Positions 1-10,872 of a stretch of DNA of 64,000 bases are shown here, one piece after another (positions within the stretch are counted from its first letter, which is position 1; each line of letters starts with the position of its first letter). Made by a program: the position numbers and the translations under genes. A model generated the notes under the pieces. The model did no database searches, was not told the origin of the DNA, and worked only from the letters and a program-made list of their open reading frames with translations. Source of the DNA: Spongilla lacustris (taxonomy: Eukaryota > Porifera > Demospongiae > Spongillida > Spongillidae); the NCBI GenBank assembly GCA_949361645.1, contig OX442417.1, positions 14,001,954-14,065,953 of the forward strand, given 5' to 3'.

Positions 1-854
1 TAAGAAATGAAAATCACACCAATAGCTTCAGAATTCATTGGCATTCTTGCTTCAGTGGTCAAAATGTATCGAGGCTACACTGTATATATCGGTGGTTGTG
101 TTAGCAAATGACGTATATTTAAGCATCCTGTAACAGGACTCAAAAACGATCAAATAGTTTAGAACTTGTTCATATTTTGCTCCAGTACATGTAGCTGTAC
201 ATGTAATCCAATGTGTACGGTCTGGGCACTACACTATTAGTTGTAATTATAATAGTGAAATCGTGGCACGTATCCGGTTTGGGCATTACATGTAGCGCTT
301 ACTCACGGCTGTTTCGAGTGGACAAAAGGCTTATAAATAGAACACAGTGACATTATTTACGGTTCAAGTAAAACATGGCTAGCCGCCATCTCATTAAAAG
401 TTCACCGATTAAAAATGCAAAACGTGTAGCTGTAATGCACATCTTGAAACCATTTCCAACTAGTAAAACTAGTTTGGTTTTTATTTTCACTTAAACGCAT
501 GTCCCAACGCGTAGCAGGACTGCACACTTTGCCACGCGCATATTGTACTCTCCAAATGGCGCGAAAAATGCCATTCATACTGACCTTCGTAGCGGCTTTT
601 TTCCCGCCCTTATAAGTGGTACAATAAGACGCAAAAGTGGAACGATCAACCTTTTTCACGTAAGAATATGCGTTTTACTCGTGGTGCCGCAGTTCCTGCC
701 ACTCACAGAAATACATAATACCACACCATCCACATCGTGAATAATGCGCACCACCTCATAAATAGCCTTAGAATCCTACCACAAATGACGATTGGCGGTG
801 CAAACTTCAAAGAGAAGTCAAAGCCAAGGGCAAACCAACAAAGTAAGAGCCTAC

Positions 855-957
855 ATACCAGCTAGTGCAGGGTCTACACACCAGTGCAGAGCCTACATAC
901 CAGTGCAGAGCCTACATACCAGTGCAGAGCCTACATACCAGTGCAGAGCCTACAGTG
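855..957 (+). repeat. 19-bp tandem repeat
   Basis: About five units of a 19-bp sequence close to ccagtgcagagcctacata. It lies inside the decayed RAG1-like element just upstream of its zinc-motif remnant and reads through in frame with it. Confidence 0.85.
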
Positions 958-2372
958 ATAGTCTATAGCTATTGGTTGCATTTGACATCAGTGTCTCAAC
1001 CAGACCAGGAGGAGATCCACCCACAATTGTTCTGCACATTGTGCCATAAGGCAATGCAGGTGGTGTAAAAGAACCAATACAAGTGCCAAGTGCAGCCATA
1101 TAACTGGTACAGGATTCATGTATTACAAGTACATGTGTAAGCATGTAAACCATTTTACAAGCCATGATGTACCATTTCAAGTAATACGATTGCAAGCTGC
1201 CTCAAAGTCAGTAGCTATCTCCACCTGCTATTATCACCAAAGTACCTATGCCTTCTGTGTTAACAAAATAGATATTGTCAATGGTAGATGCAGTTATGTG
1301 TCCAATGTATTTGGACTGCTACATCAACCAATACAGCTACCATGCCATGCCTAAGTTTGTGGTTGAGTGGATTTGCGTCACTGTACGACTGAAGTGCCCC
1401 TGCTGCTATTCAGTCAACAGTCTTCAGCTAGCCGAGCTCAAACAGCATGTTCAGTTGCTTGGTGACATAGTGATGCATTGTGGGACAGATGTTGTTGCCA
1501 ACACACACCATTGCGGTCAGCACAACAAGCCACAGTTGAAGATAGCAGCACAAGTTGTACACGAACATCTTCAAAACAGCAGTACACAACTAACTGCAGG
1601 AGGAGCAGTAAGTACATACATGCAATGTTACTGTACCAAACTAACACATGGTCTTTTATTCCCAGCCTTTGACTCTTATGTGGATAACACAGCCACGAGC
1701 AGCCATTAGCCAGCTCAGTAAATGCAGCAGGAAGCGCCGGGCTAATGAAATGAGTAGCACTAGGTGCAGAGAGCTCCACTGTCATATTTGAGACTGAACT
1801 GAAATCCTTGGACAGAACGGAGGAGCTTTTGCTGAAGTCTGCAGGGATCACCAAAGGCATAGAGCTAGCACTCAAGGCTGATTTGGGGTTGCCATAGAAT
1901 GCTGAGAAGGTATTAACTCAGTACATATACAATAACACTCATCATGCTATTATTGGCCCCTCCCACAACCCTTTGTGATGCAATTAGTGCTCCTTTATGC
2001 AACTGCATATATGGATGGATCAGGGCCGGTGAGAGCCGTAGTGAGGCCCGGGGTAACACATTATTTGAGGGCCCCATAGGCCCTAAAAATACGAGCACGG
2101 GGGGGGGGGGGGGGTTCCCCCTTGAGATTGGCCCGTCCGGCACCCTTTTATATTTTGGGACCCCTATTATACCTTGGGGCCCGGGGTAAGTAACCCCGCT
2201 TACCCCCCCCCCCCCCCCCCCCTCTCACCGGCCCTGGGGTGGATTTGGATTTCACAGGCCACTTACTCTTTCAGGTGGTTGAAGGAGGCAGGAGTTAGCC
2301 TTGGTACAGCAGGTTCTTTCAAATCACTAGTCGGCAATAACTTGGAGGTAGAATTGACTCCATTTTCAGTTG
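958..2372 (+). pseudogene. RAG1-like transposase remnant (zinc region, RING, linker exons)
   Basis: Four blocks match the intact gene at 13486-16865. (1) 965-1065 keeps the IHPQLFCTLC zinc motif, matching THPPSFCYRC and the IHPxxFCxxC motif of RAG1. (2) 1275-1605 matches the RING and next zinc finger: it retains VKCPCC-like LKCPCC and IVMHC, but the second cysteine of the first RING pair is Tyr and the middle of the ring is shortened. (3) After an intron whose donor (GCA|GTAAGT at about 1605) is at the homologous position, the block from 1664 begins PLTLMWITQPRA against PLTFMRITHPRT in the intact gene; it has several stops. (4) 2275-2370 reads WLKEAGVSLG against CLKASGVSIA. No catalytic DDE block was found. 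It is a pseudogene. Confidence 0.8.
2021..2236. mobile_element. hAT-like MITE with G/C homopolymer runs
   Basis: The ends are inverted repeats CAGGGCCGGTGAGAG and its complement. Flanking 8-bp sequences ggatggat (2013-2020) and gggtggat (2237-2244) match at 7 of 8 bases, as expected for a hAT target duplication. Inside are a run of about 14 G at 2101 and about 19 C at 2204. There is no coding capacity. It inserted into the decayed RAG1-like element. Confidence 0.75.
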
Positions 2373-3168
2373 GCTGTTTCTGAAGGGGGAGAAGAGATCA
2401 AGGGTGGATTGGATTCGTTCCCACCATGCAAAGCCGGATGACCAAGTCCATGCACTCCCAGTTCAACCTTGCAGCTACGTATAAAACCACCCCCAATCCA
2501 TTAGACAGGCATATTACGTGCATTGTGAAGGAACACTACTTAAAGGTCTTTCCTCAAACTCAGAGTGCAACACTTCCTACTTAAGCTTACGTATACGTAG
2601 ATGCAATGTGCGCAATAACAGTAATACCATATTTATTCTCATGTGTCTTCACTAGACAGCACAGCCTAATGGAGCCAAGAGTGTTGGATGGTGGGCTAAA
2701 GACTTAAAATGGCATCGCGATTCAAGTAAGCCAGGTTAAGCTAGGTAGGAGAGGTCAATGGCGTCAAACATCGCGGAAATATTGCAATATTCCAAACGCA
2801 TACTGCATGAGCTAGAAATCGCGGCACCACGAGTTTTATTGAAAATCTAACAGCCAAAACTATCTCAGTTATATTATAAAAGTTTCAGTGTACTTCATAA
2901 GGGCGGAAAAAGTACCAGAGCAATCTGTATCACCTGACCTCAAATAATACACACAGAATTCGCGAGCGTATAACATAGTATCGACAGAATATAAGCGGTA
3001 TTAACTCACATTGTTCAGAGCGTCAGACAATATAGAAGTAGGATCCGAAGTCAAAAGAAGAGTTCAAAACAGTCCTCGTGGTAAAAAGGGAGCATTTTTA
3101 AGCCCATGTTGGTTGCTAAGGTCGTAATTAGGTCCGTTGCTATGAAAAAATTTCGTATCACGGGGCGT
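2373..3168. other. Right half of decayed RAG1-like element, nothing recognised
   Basis: No open reading frame of note and no match to the DDE-bearing exons of the intact relative could be read. This is probably deleted or decayed transposase sequence. Confidence 0.4.
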
Positions 3169-3219
3169 AGCCTTTTTGTCACAGGTTCAATGGGAATGAA
3201 ACAGCCGTGTATACTGTTA

Positions 3220-3500
3220 GGCGGCTATTTACTAAATATCATCGGAACCCCGAGCCAGAACTAACCGGTGAAGGCATCACCGGAACCTCGAGCTTAAACT
3301 AAACTTTAAAGAGGCAACGTTACGATACAACGAAAATTTGAAGAGTGCAGAACATCGGGACGATTCCATCGCTTCTCCTTCTGCGAAAAGGATTCGATTC
3401 CAAGAACGCACGACCGTCGACCGAAGCCAAACATGCTGCTGGAAAAATGCTACAGCAGGGTAATAGGCCTGGAAAGCTACCAAACCCAATAGATACAATA
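3220..3500 (+). pseudogene. Coding-like block of composite repeat (copy 1)
   Basis: A block beginning with YHRNPEP-type codons and continuing past an SGRFHRF-like stretch recurs at 31395-31645 and 42830-43090, each copy with different small lesions. A related, longer start is at 25828-25968, where an ATG opens a lysine/arginine-rich peptide ending in RYHRNPKPKRTA. It is probably the 5' coding end of an autonomous element whose transposase part is missing here. Function unknown. Confidence 0.4.
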
Positions 3501-3861
3501 AGTATTTGGGTTAGGTGTACATTAGTTCTGTTGACCCTTGTGTATCCACGTGACTGAGAGGTCACACGCATGCCTTGTACACGTATACAAATGTCATGTA
3601 GATCTATACATACACGTTCGTGTAGCATCATTAAAAAAAACCTTTCTACATTGATGTATGGCTATACAAGACTCTATAACTTATTAGCAAAAGTGTGTGT
3701 TACAATTACAAGCAGACGCTAGGGCAATCTATAGCATGCAGTAGAGGTCAGAATTCATTATCCCAGCAAGAAGTTCTTGGCCAAGATTCTTGGCCTCCTG
3801 GCAGGATCTTGGCAAGATGGACAAGATCCTGCCAAGATCCTGCCAGGAGGCCAAGAAGTCA

Positions 3862-6600
3862 CCAAAAATAAATTATGTTCATTTTAATATATGAAAGTTC
3901 AATGAAGTAAACAAATACATAACGTGTGTATAGCTAGATTCAATCTTTATGATGTAGGCCCAGCTATAGCTGATACACTATTACATCAATTGAATGTATA
4001 GACATATGTGTAAGCAAAAGTAACACATGAAAGCACAACTCTTATCTGTCAATACAAGAGCATTTGGTAGCTAGATCAAATATATTATACATGTATATCA
4101 TGATCAGTAGTAGAATGTTTGATTGTAGGGATATGTTTGATGACTTGCATTTGGTAGTTACTATAGAAATAATCAGATACTTTTACGAAGGACATATCCA
4201 CTGCTGCATTTGCTAAATCAAGCTTGGCCATGTGGTTGGGATATAACGTTAACACGAATTCAATTGCTCAAACGTAAAAAAAAAAATTCTCTCCAATTAA
4301 CGGTTAACACGTGATCTGGCGCCCAAAATTTTATACGCGTTTGGAAAATCTCCGTCTAGATACCACAAGGGCAATGTACTGCTTGGAAACGAAGACAAAA
4401 CGGCTTAAACGTGTAAGTGTTCTTGTAAATAAAGATACCCCCCATACGTTGGATCAACCGGGGATATTTTACAATGGTATAATGATAAACACTACTAGTA
4501 ATGTGCATATATAGCTGGCTATATATAGGCTAGATCAAACGTTACATGTGTAGATATAAAAAAAATTGGGCTCCACCTATGATTCGGGCATACATGCATG
4601 CGTGCGCGATCGATCGATCGATCAACTGTTCGAGAGATCGCGATCGTGTACATAAACGTACGGTGGTCTCTTTTGTTAGTTTCTTCCTTTATATATCATA
4701 CGCAAATCGTTATATGCTTGAATCAGGCATGGTCTGGCGGCATGGCTATGGATAAAAGTGTAGATCCTACGTGCATATGTATGCGCTTTTTTATGCCATT
4801 CCTTATAATTATTAGTATATATCAAAGTGAAAAAGAGGTACCGAGCAATAAGCAAGATTGTATGTGTCTTTATTCAACCATCATACGTATAGCCAACTGT
4901 GTGTAGTGCCTTGTTTTGCAAAACATCAATACACTTGCAAGACTATGTCCTCATCCTCTGAATACAGTTGTGAAAAGCTTAAGTATGAAAATCACTCAGT
5001 GAAAATGATGAAGAGGTATATATTTCTCTTGGTGTAAAGTCATTAATGTACAACATACTATCAACATGATAATAGAAGTGTGGAAAAGGAAAAGAAAGGG
5101 AAAGCCGGGGAGAATCAATTCAGAAGAGATCAACAATTGAATGCAGAAGTGAGGTATGATAGATGAACAATTTTTTTACATACATGTACAGTGTAATATA
5201 TTGTTTGCAATGTTATTTTGCACAGAAGCCACTAAGCAAGAAAGTGGACTGCGGCAGTAATATAAATAATAGTAAGGGATTATTGTTATTATTAATTAAC
5301 CTAGCTACATTATTTATAAAAACATCCATGCATATTGCAAACATCAATAAAAGCAACTCACATTTGCAATTCCCATAGTCATATTATTTCTTTTTTTTTT
5401 TGTTATAAACAGCAACCATCTTAAAATTGGAAAACACAAAATTGAGCTAGAGGTATAAAACTGTTTTGATGTTTGTTTAATTTATGAATGTATATATATG
5501 CATGTATATATATGTGATATTTAGGTACATGCAGAAGGATTTTATCATGCAGGGTCTTGCAAAACTCAATAAAATTGAAACAACAATGCTGAGACAATTT
5601 ATTGCCTTTTGGAGATTCATTTCATACAATAGGGAATTTAATTTCCAGATTCTGCAGAGGATGAAGGTTTGCACAAAACCACATGCACATCACATATTGA
5701 GTAGTATAATGCTTCTATAACTGTATGTTTGTAACATTCAGCAGGTAATCTGAATGAGAACCATGTCGTATCTGTAAGTGTATTGCATGATGCACGTATT
5801 TACATGTATTTTATCTGAACAGAAAAGTGGTGTGAATCAATCGTTTTTAAAGATTGACTTGCATTAAGTAACTCTGGTCTTACTGGATGCTATGTTCTCC
5901 CAAGAAAAGGCTACTATGAGGAGTTAACTAAAGCCAGCAGCAGCAGCATGCAGCCAAAAAAAACAACATGTATGTCACCAGCTAGAGTGAAGTTCATTGA
6001 AGGTGCAATTCTATATATTCTAATACAGGTTATATTATTGATCTTCCATGGCCATCTATAACAGACAGAATAGTTAAGGAAAGGAACAGTGGCTGAATTG
6101 CTGCTGAAAAAAATCAGAAATTCACTGAATCAAAAGTGTTGTTACATGTACAAGCTTAAAAAGCTGAACAAATAAAGTACATGTAAGTGAAATAAATCCT
6201 GTCATGCTGATGCTCATTTTTCTTTCTGCTTCAGGGAGTGTCGGTTGCCGTTTAACAGGGATTGCTGCTTTCATATTGGGCACTATGAAACCGGACAGTT
6301 ATGTAGATGAGTTTTTTGTTTGAATTGTTAAGCTGTCATGTGAGGTAGTTTAGGTCAGTTACCATTTGTGTATTTCCCTAAATTTACATGTAAAATACTT
6401 GTGCATTAAAACCCAATTTTATTAATGTGTGCCACAATTCAGTGACATTATGATTGGCATGCACTGTTCTATTAGCTAATGTCAATCTATATTCCTGCTG
6501 GCCTTGGGCATTACAAATGCAGATCGAACACTCATATTGTATAATGCCACCCATTTCATGTGTGTGCTATTAAAAATGTGCTTCATTCAATCACATTAAC
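3862..6600. other. Interior of TAT-flanked element, no gene recognised
   Basis: AT-rich sequence with short open frames only (for example 4598-4906 and 5484-5720), none with a recognisable domain. A GATC-rich stretch lies at 4606-4646. An exon-like piece at about 5880-6000 (GCYVLPRKGYYEELTKAS in one frame) has no family assignment. Confidence 0.4.
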
Positions 6601-6619
6601 TACATATAATTTATTATAT

Positions 6620-6832
6620 TATAACATCTTGGCCAAGATCTTGCCATCATATCTTGGGATCATCTTGGACAAGATCTTGGGCAGTTCTTGGCAAGATCTT
6701 GGCGAGAACTTGGCCGGCATAATCTTGGCATCCTGGGCAAGTTCTTGGCAAGTTCTTGGCAAGTTCTTGGCAAGCTCCTGGCAAGTTCTTGGCAAGTTCT
6801 TGGCAAGTTCTTGGCAGGAATCTTGCCCAAGA
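6620..6832. repeat. TTCTTGGCAAG tandem array
   Basis: Tandem 10-11 bp units of TTCTTGGCAAG form the inner part of the right terminal repeat of the TAT-flanked element. The periodicity makes open frames on both strands (6560-6994 plus, 6619-6917 minus) that look artefactual. Confidence 0.85.
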
Positions 6833-7370
6833 ATTCGTTGCTGGGTATGTACTTGGGACAACTGTGCCCTGTCATCAATAAAAAAGGTCTGCCCAGGTCA
6901 ATTAACAGTTTTGACATGGCTTCTGTTTATCAAGTACCCCATACATGATTTTGTGAGAATTTCTTTGCATGTGTTCATTTTCTGTACCTTTTAGCTTCTC
7001 CCTGTATGAACCAAAAAAAAACCATACTGAGGGAATATAAAGGTAGCTTCAAAAAGGCTATTGTAAGGAATAGCATACTGTTATATGGGCTAAATGATGC
7101 CTTTTGCAATCCCACCCATGGTTAGCACAAAAGGTCAGCTCTTTGTGAAGTTAGTGCAGGTGCATTGCTTAACAAGGCACTGAGCATGCATAGAAAAGAT
7201 ATTCGTGCTATTGATGCAATCAAAATTACAGAACCTTTCTTTTGTGATGCCTCTTACAACCAAATAGAGAAGCTTGGTACTCTAATGGTACATGTAGGTG
7301 TGTGTAATGGCGGACGAGATACCTGCATACATGTACCTACTACTACCCCTACCTACTACCATAGGCGCCC

Positions 7371-7553
7371 CCAGCATTTCTGGAAGGGTGGGGCCAGGAT
7401 AGGGTACATTTGACAGCCAAATATTACTATAGGAGTGTTGTCCGCTTTCGGCCGATTCGGTCGGGAGGGGGGGGAGGGGGGGTGCACATGTTGCTAGTAA
7501 TACTGAATACTTTAATGTTTTATTAGAAGTGGGGGGCCCCCTGGGGATGCCCA
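7371..7553. mobile_element. GGGCGCCCCCAG-type MITE, copy 1
   Basis: It starts ataGGCGCCCCCAGC and ends near CCCTGGGGATGCCCAC, the degenerate inverse. Copies lie at 32594-32751 (perfect 14-bp inverted ends), 43868-44047, and inverted at 10388-10545. Three of the four sit at the same place inside the composite repeat, so that insertion predates its amplification. Confidence 0.75.
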
Positions 7554-7559
7554 CGGCCT

Positions 7560-8028
7560 ACTACCCCTATCCCTCTCCTTGCCCACTACTACCCCTACTT
7601 CTCCCCTTACCTACTACGTATATACCCCTACTCCTCCCCTTACCTACTATGTATATACCCCTATTCCTCCCCTTACCTACTACGTATATACCCCTACTCC
7701 TCCCCTTACCTACTATGTATATACCCCTATTCCTCCCCTTACCTACTACGTATGTACCCCTACTCCTCCCCCACTACCCCTACTCCTCCCCTTACCTACT
7801 ATGTATATACCCCTATTCCTCCTCTTACCTACTACGTATATACCCCTACTCCTCCCCTTACCTACTACGTATATACCCCTATTCCTCCCCTTACCTACTA
7901 CGTATGTACCCCTACTCCTCCCCTTACCTACTACGTATATACCCCTACTCCTCCCCTTACCTACTACTACTCCTCCCCCTCCCCTTACCTACCACTACCC
8001 CTACTCCTCCCCTTACCTACTATTCCCC
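7560..8028 (+). repeat. 33-bp minisatellite (cctactacgtatataccc type)
   Basis: About 13 units of 33 bp; because 33 is a multiple of 3, plus-strand frames stay open with an 11-residue YYVYTPTPPLT period. Shorter versions are at 32500-32590, 32755-32822 and 44045-44155 in the other copies of the composite repeat. There is no evidence of translation. Confidence 0.9.
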
Positions 8029-8537
8029 TGGTGGGTGACCTCAAAGGTCACGTATGTGATGATGACAAATTCACTGATACACTACTGCCAGAGTATGAAA
8101 CATATCTACATGGATACTGTTTATAAGTTGAGTTGACACAGATCACTTAGAACACTGTAATAAAGGAAGAGCAGTCATATCATGAGAGCCGGAGAGAGTA
8201 AAAGTTTCGCTGGTATTAGTACCAATACAACATTGTTTATGTACTGAACAATATGTATCATCCATGGCTGAGTTATTTCTGGTTATGGCATGTAGATATA
8301 CATGTAAATGACATATATACCAAGTTCAGATCATAGCTAAAAGTGATCAGTGTTTCTCTATGGTATCATAATTGCAACGTCAGAGGCTCTTATTTAATGG
8401 TCCTTTTTGAAGTACTCTCTTTCCATTATTGGGGTATATAAGATTATGAGTGATGAAATGTCTGTTGCTAAGTGAATATATTTAGATGTAGCGTGACTGT
8501 TGAAAGCATCCAATTATGAATAAAAAGCAATGAAACA

Positions 8538-8822
8538 AGTTAATAAAAACATTCTCTATGAGAAAGTTGGTGGTATATAGGATTTGAAGGCAATGGTGGT
8601 GTAAAAAGCAGGGAAACAAGGGTTGAATGATAAGGAAAAACAAAATAGTCCTATATTTAGCACATGCATGAACTATTGTCCTACAATGTGTGCTGGGCTA
8701 AATATAGGACTATTTCGTTTTTCCTTATCATTCAACCCTTGTTTCCCTGCTTTTTACACCACCATTGCCTCCAATTCCTATATACCACCAACTTTCTCAT
8801 AAAGAATGTTTTTATTTTCTTG
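8538..8822. repeat. Large palindrome (foldback MITE / 3' end of composite repeat), copy 1
   Basis: Inverted arms of about 130 bp start ACAAGT(T)AATAAAAAC and meet near 8680. The right ends of the other two composite-repeat copies have the same hairpin (33563-33851, 44712-45012). A solo copy is at 37550-37800 and a decayed one at about 45385-45530. Confidence 0.85.
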
Positions 8823-9003
8823 TGCATAAATAATTGATAATTAATTTTTAAACCGGAAATTACCTGTTATTTTTAAACGAACAACCTTAACCGACCGGTT
8901 ATTTTTTAAACAATCACCTTAACCGACCGGTTTTTTTAATTTTAACAACCTGTTACAACCGGTTTTTTTCTAAACTAACAGGTTTCAAGCCTTAGCTCCA
9001 TCA

Positions 9004-9102
9004 CACTTCAGTCCCTTAGCATTGGTGGGTGTGGTCTTCCCATCAACGGCTCTCTATCTCTGAGGGCTGACGAGGTGGTGAGATGGGACTGCAGCCTGTG
9101 AT
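9004..9102 (+). pseudogene. GH116 glycosidase, 3' tip of last exon (duplicate)
   Basis: Nearly identical to 46303-46401, the end of the GH116 gene, including the stop codon and about 40 bases of 3' sequence, then the same minisatellite. It encodes only the last 30 or so residues (LSIGGCGLPINGS region) with no upstream exon nearby, so it is a duplicated fragment. Confidence 0.8.
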
Positions 9103-9143
9103 GGTCCTCTGATGTCATGAGGAGCTGTTATGACACTGATGTG

Positions 9144-9612
9144 TGTGCACTGTACTGTGTGTGTACCATGTAGGCTTTGATATGTGCACTGTATTGTGTG
9201 TGTACCATGTAGGCTTTGATATGTACACTGTATTGTGTGTGTACCATGTAGGCTTTGATATGTACACTGTACTGTGTGTGTACCATGTAGGCTTTGATAT
9301 GTACACTGTACTGTGTGTGTACCATGTAGTCTTTGATATGTACACTGTACTGTGTGTGTACCATGTAGGCTTTGATATGTACACTGTACTGTGTGTGTAC
9401 CATGTAGGCTTTGATATGTACACTGTACTGCGTGTGTACCATGTAGGCTTTGATATGTACACTGTACTGCGTGTGTACCATGTAGGCTTTGATATGTACA
9501 CTGTACTGTGTGTGTACCATGTAGGCTTTGATATGTACACTGTACTGTGTGTGTACCATGTAGGCTTTGATATGTACACTGTACTGTGTGTGTACCATAT
9601 AGGCTTTGATAT
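9144..9612. repeat. 39-bp minisatellite, locus 1
   Basis: About 12 units of 39 bp containing gtaccatgtaggctttgata. The unit is 13 codons, so long open frames exist on both strands (VHIKAYMVHTQYS or MYTVLCVYHVGFD per unit). The same unit occurs at 28385-28512 and 46445-46692. Confidence 0.95.
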
Positions 9613-9619
9613 GGACTAC

Positions 9620-10310
9620 AAAGCTGGATGATGCGATAACTTTGACCACCAGAGCCAGAGCCGTGCTATTGAGGGAGGTGGAGGTGTAGGTGACCCCTCC
9701 GCTGGTGGCAGTCCAGTTCAAACCAGCGCCATTGTAAGCTTGAATGGTGGCATAATAGAGCCCCAAGAACGAACCCTGCGTGGCAGTTCCAACCCACGTA
9801 AATGGCTGAAGGTCCTGCCCATACAGCAGGACCTTCAGCCAATTGCCCACAATAGGTGCCCCAATACTTAAGAAACATGAGCTACAAGGAATGATTTGAG
9901 GAGTGTTAAACCCACACAGCGCTCATTTATGTGTACATACGCATGTGTGCTGTGTACATGTGTGCTTGTATGGCTGTGTGCTGTTGTGTGCATAGTTCTT
10001 TCGTACTCACCTGCCAGCTGCTAACACTGCTATCTCCTGGCTTGGTCCCTGCAGCAACCATGAATGCCACAATAGAACTTCCAGGACTATAAAATGGCAC
10101 TCCATATCCACAAACCCCCGCGGGCCTAGTGTGTTGTGTGCAAGTGTGTTGTGTGCAAGTGTGCTGTGTGCATACGTGTAGAGTGTGCAGAGTTTCTTTC
10201 ATACTCATCTGCCAGCTGCTAACACTGCTATCTCCTGGCTTGGTCCCAGCAGCAACCATGAATGCCACAATAGGACTTCCAGGACTATAAAACGACAATC
10301 ACCCCAGCTG
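9620..10310 (-). pseudogene. Unrecognised exons, including a tandemly duplicated exon
   Basis: On the minus strand, 10024-10110 and 10210-10298 are two near-identical exon-like blocks sharing SIVAFMVAAGTKPGDSSVSS. The lower one is followed by a canonical gtgagt donor; the upper ends in atgagt. A further block at 9640-9850 reads GLYYATIQAYNGAGLNWTA and runs into the minisatellite without a stop. The spacing sequence is tgtgtgc-rich. No family was recognised and no start or full gene structure can be built; it may be the remains of another secreted or enzyme gene. Confidence 0.4.
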
Positions 10311-10387
10311 GCCCTGTCGCTATGACAATGTTAGAAAACACAGCTGCAAACAAAAGGAGTACCGATAACATAATAGGGAATAGGGAT

Positions 10388-10545
10388 TCACTTGATTGAA
10401 TCGGCCGAAAACAGCCCCCCCCCCCCTCCCCCGTGTAGTCATATTTAGCTGTCAAATGGCGCCTCGTTACCTTACCCTCTCCTTCCAGAAATGCTGGGGG
10501 CTGGAGGCGCTCATGCTGTCCCTCCCTACCCTGCACCAGCAATAG
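10388..10545 (-). mobile_element. GGGCGCCCCCAG-type MITE, inverted copy
   Basis: It contains, in reverse, the family's agaaatgctgggggc end, the agctgtcaaatgg block and the gaatcggccgaaa block, with a C-run at about 10418. The ends are diverged. Confidence 0.6.
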
Positions 10546-10872
10546 ACAGTGTTGCTAGGTTACACCACTCTCACCAATAAGATGGGCATCCATTCAGGGA
10601 GGCTGAGCTGCAGAAACGTTTGGTCGCCTGAGCAATTCACCAAACACCACATCACATACTATTAACCTTCATTCTCTAACCCTTCGTATAATACTGCCCT
10701 GCACATGCAACTTTGAAAACATTGGAGGGATGGCAGTGGTGAAGATAGTAAGGCCCATTATTATGGTTCATTGCATGTGTTGTAGATGAATATCATACAC
10801 CATGAAGAACAGATCAAAGATTGCCTGTACAAACATAATCGCACTTCCTTGTCACACATGTTCAAATTCAAC

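Larger units (their letters stand above)
304..3209 (+). mobile_element. Decayed RAG1-like (N-RAG type) DNA transposon
   Basis: The left end begins CACGGCTGTTTC and the reverse complement of the right end begins with the same 12 bases. Both ends then carry an ACAAAA(A)GGCT block, 11 bp after the first seven bases on the left and 23 bp after them on the right. TACT flanks the element at 300-303 and occurs again at 3212-3215, two bases beyond the right end, suggesting a 4-bp target duplication. Copy 3 of the host repeat has no insertion at the matching point (about 42817). The interior holds plus-strand remnants of the same protein encoded intact at 13486-16865. A hAT-like MITE (2021-2236) inserted into it later. 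Confidence 0.75.
3762..6845. mobile_element. 3.1-kb inverted-repeat element flanked by TAT
   Basis: The left end begins CCCAGCAAGAAGTTCTTGG and the complement of the right end begins CCCAGCAACGAATTCTTGG. TAT lies immediately outside on both sides (3759-3761 and 6846-6848). Copies 2 and 3 of the host repeat lack it: copy 3 reads straight through gaattcattgtgtactt near 43340. Both termini are made of TTGGC(A)AG-type words, expanded into an array at the right end. A 3-bp duplication fits PIF/Harbinger or CMC-type elements, but no transposase was recognised inside. Confidence 0.65.
1..8826 (+). mobile_element. Dispersed composite repeat, copy 1 (5' end outside window)
   Basis: Blocks of this stretch recur in the same order at 30347-33851 and 42273-45012: the opening AT-rich segment (1-300), a short coding-like block with RYHRNPEP-type codons (3220-3480), the segment at 6846-7370, a 33-bp minisatellite, and a roughly 285-bp terminal palindrome (8538-8822). 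Comparison with the other copies shows two later insertions here, at 304-3209 and 3762-6845, each absent from copy 3. No transposase of its own is recognised, so it is probably non-autonomous. The exact left end lies before the window. Confidence 0.7.

Noticed and set aside
6560..6994. SWQVLGKFLA-repeat open frame
   Set aside because: Follows the TTCTTGGCAAG repeat at the end of the TAT-flanked element; the opposite strand is open too.
7529..8136. Proline/tyrosine-rich open frames
   Set aside because: Produced by the 33-bp minisatellite in all three plus frames.
9115..9850. Long open frames on both strands over the 39-bp array
   Set aside because: The unit length is a multiple of three and both strands are open; no start context or domain.
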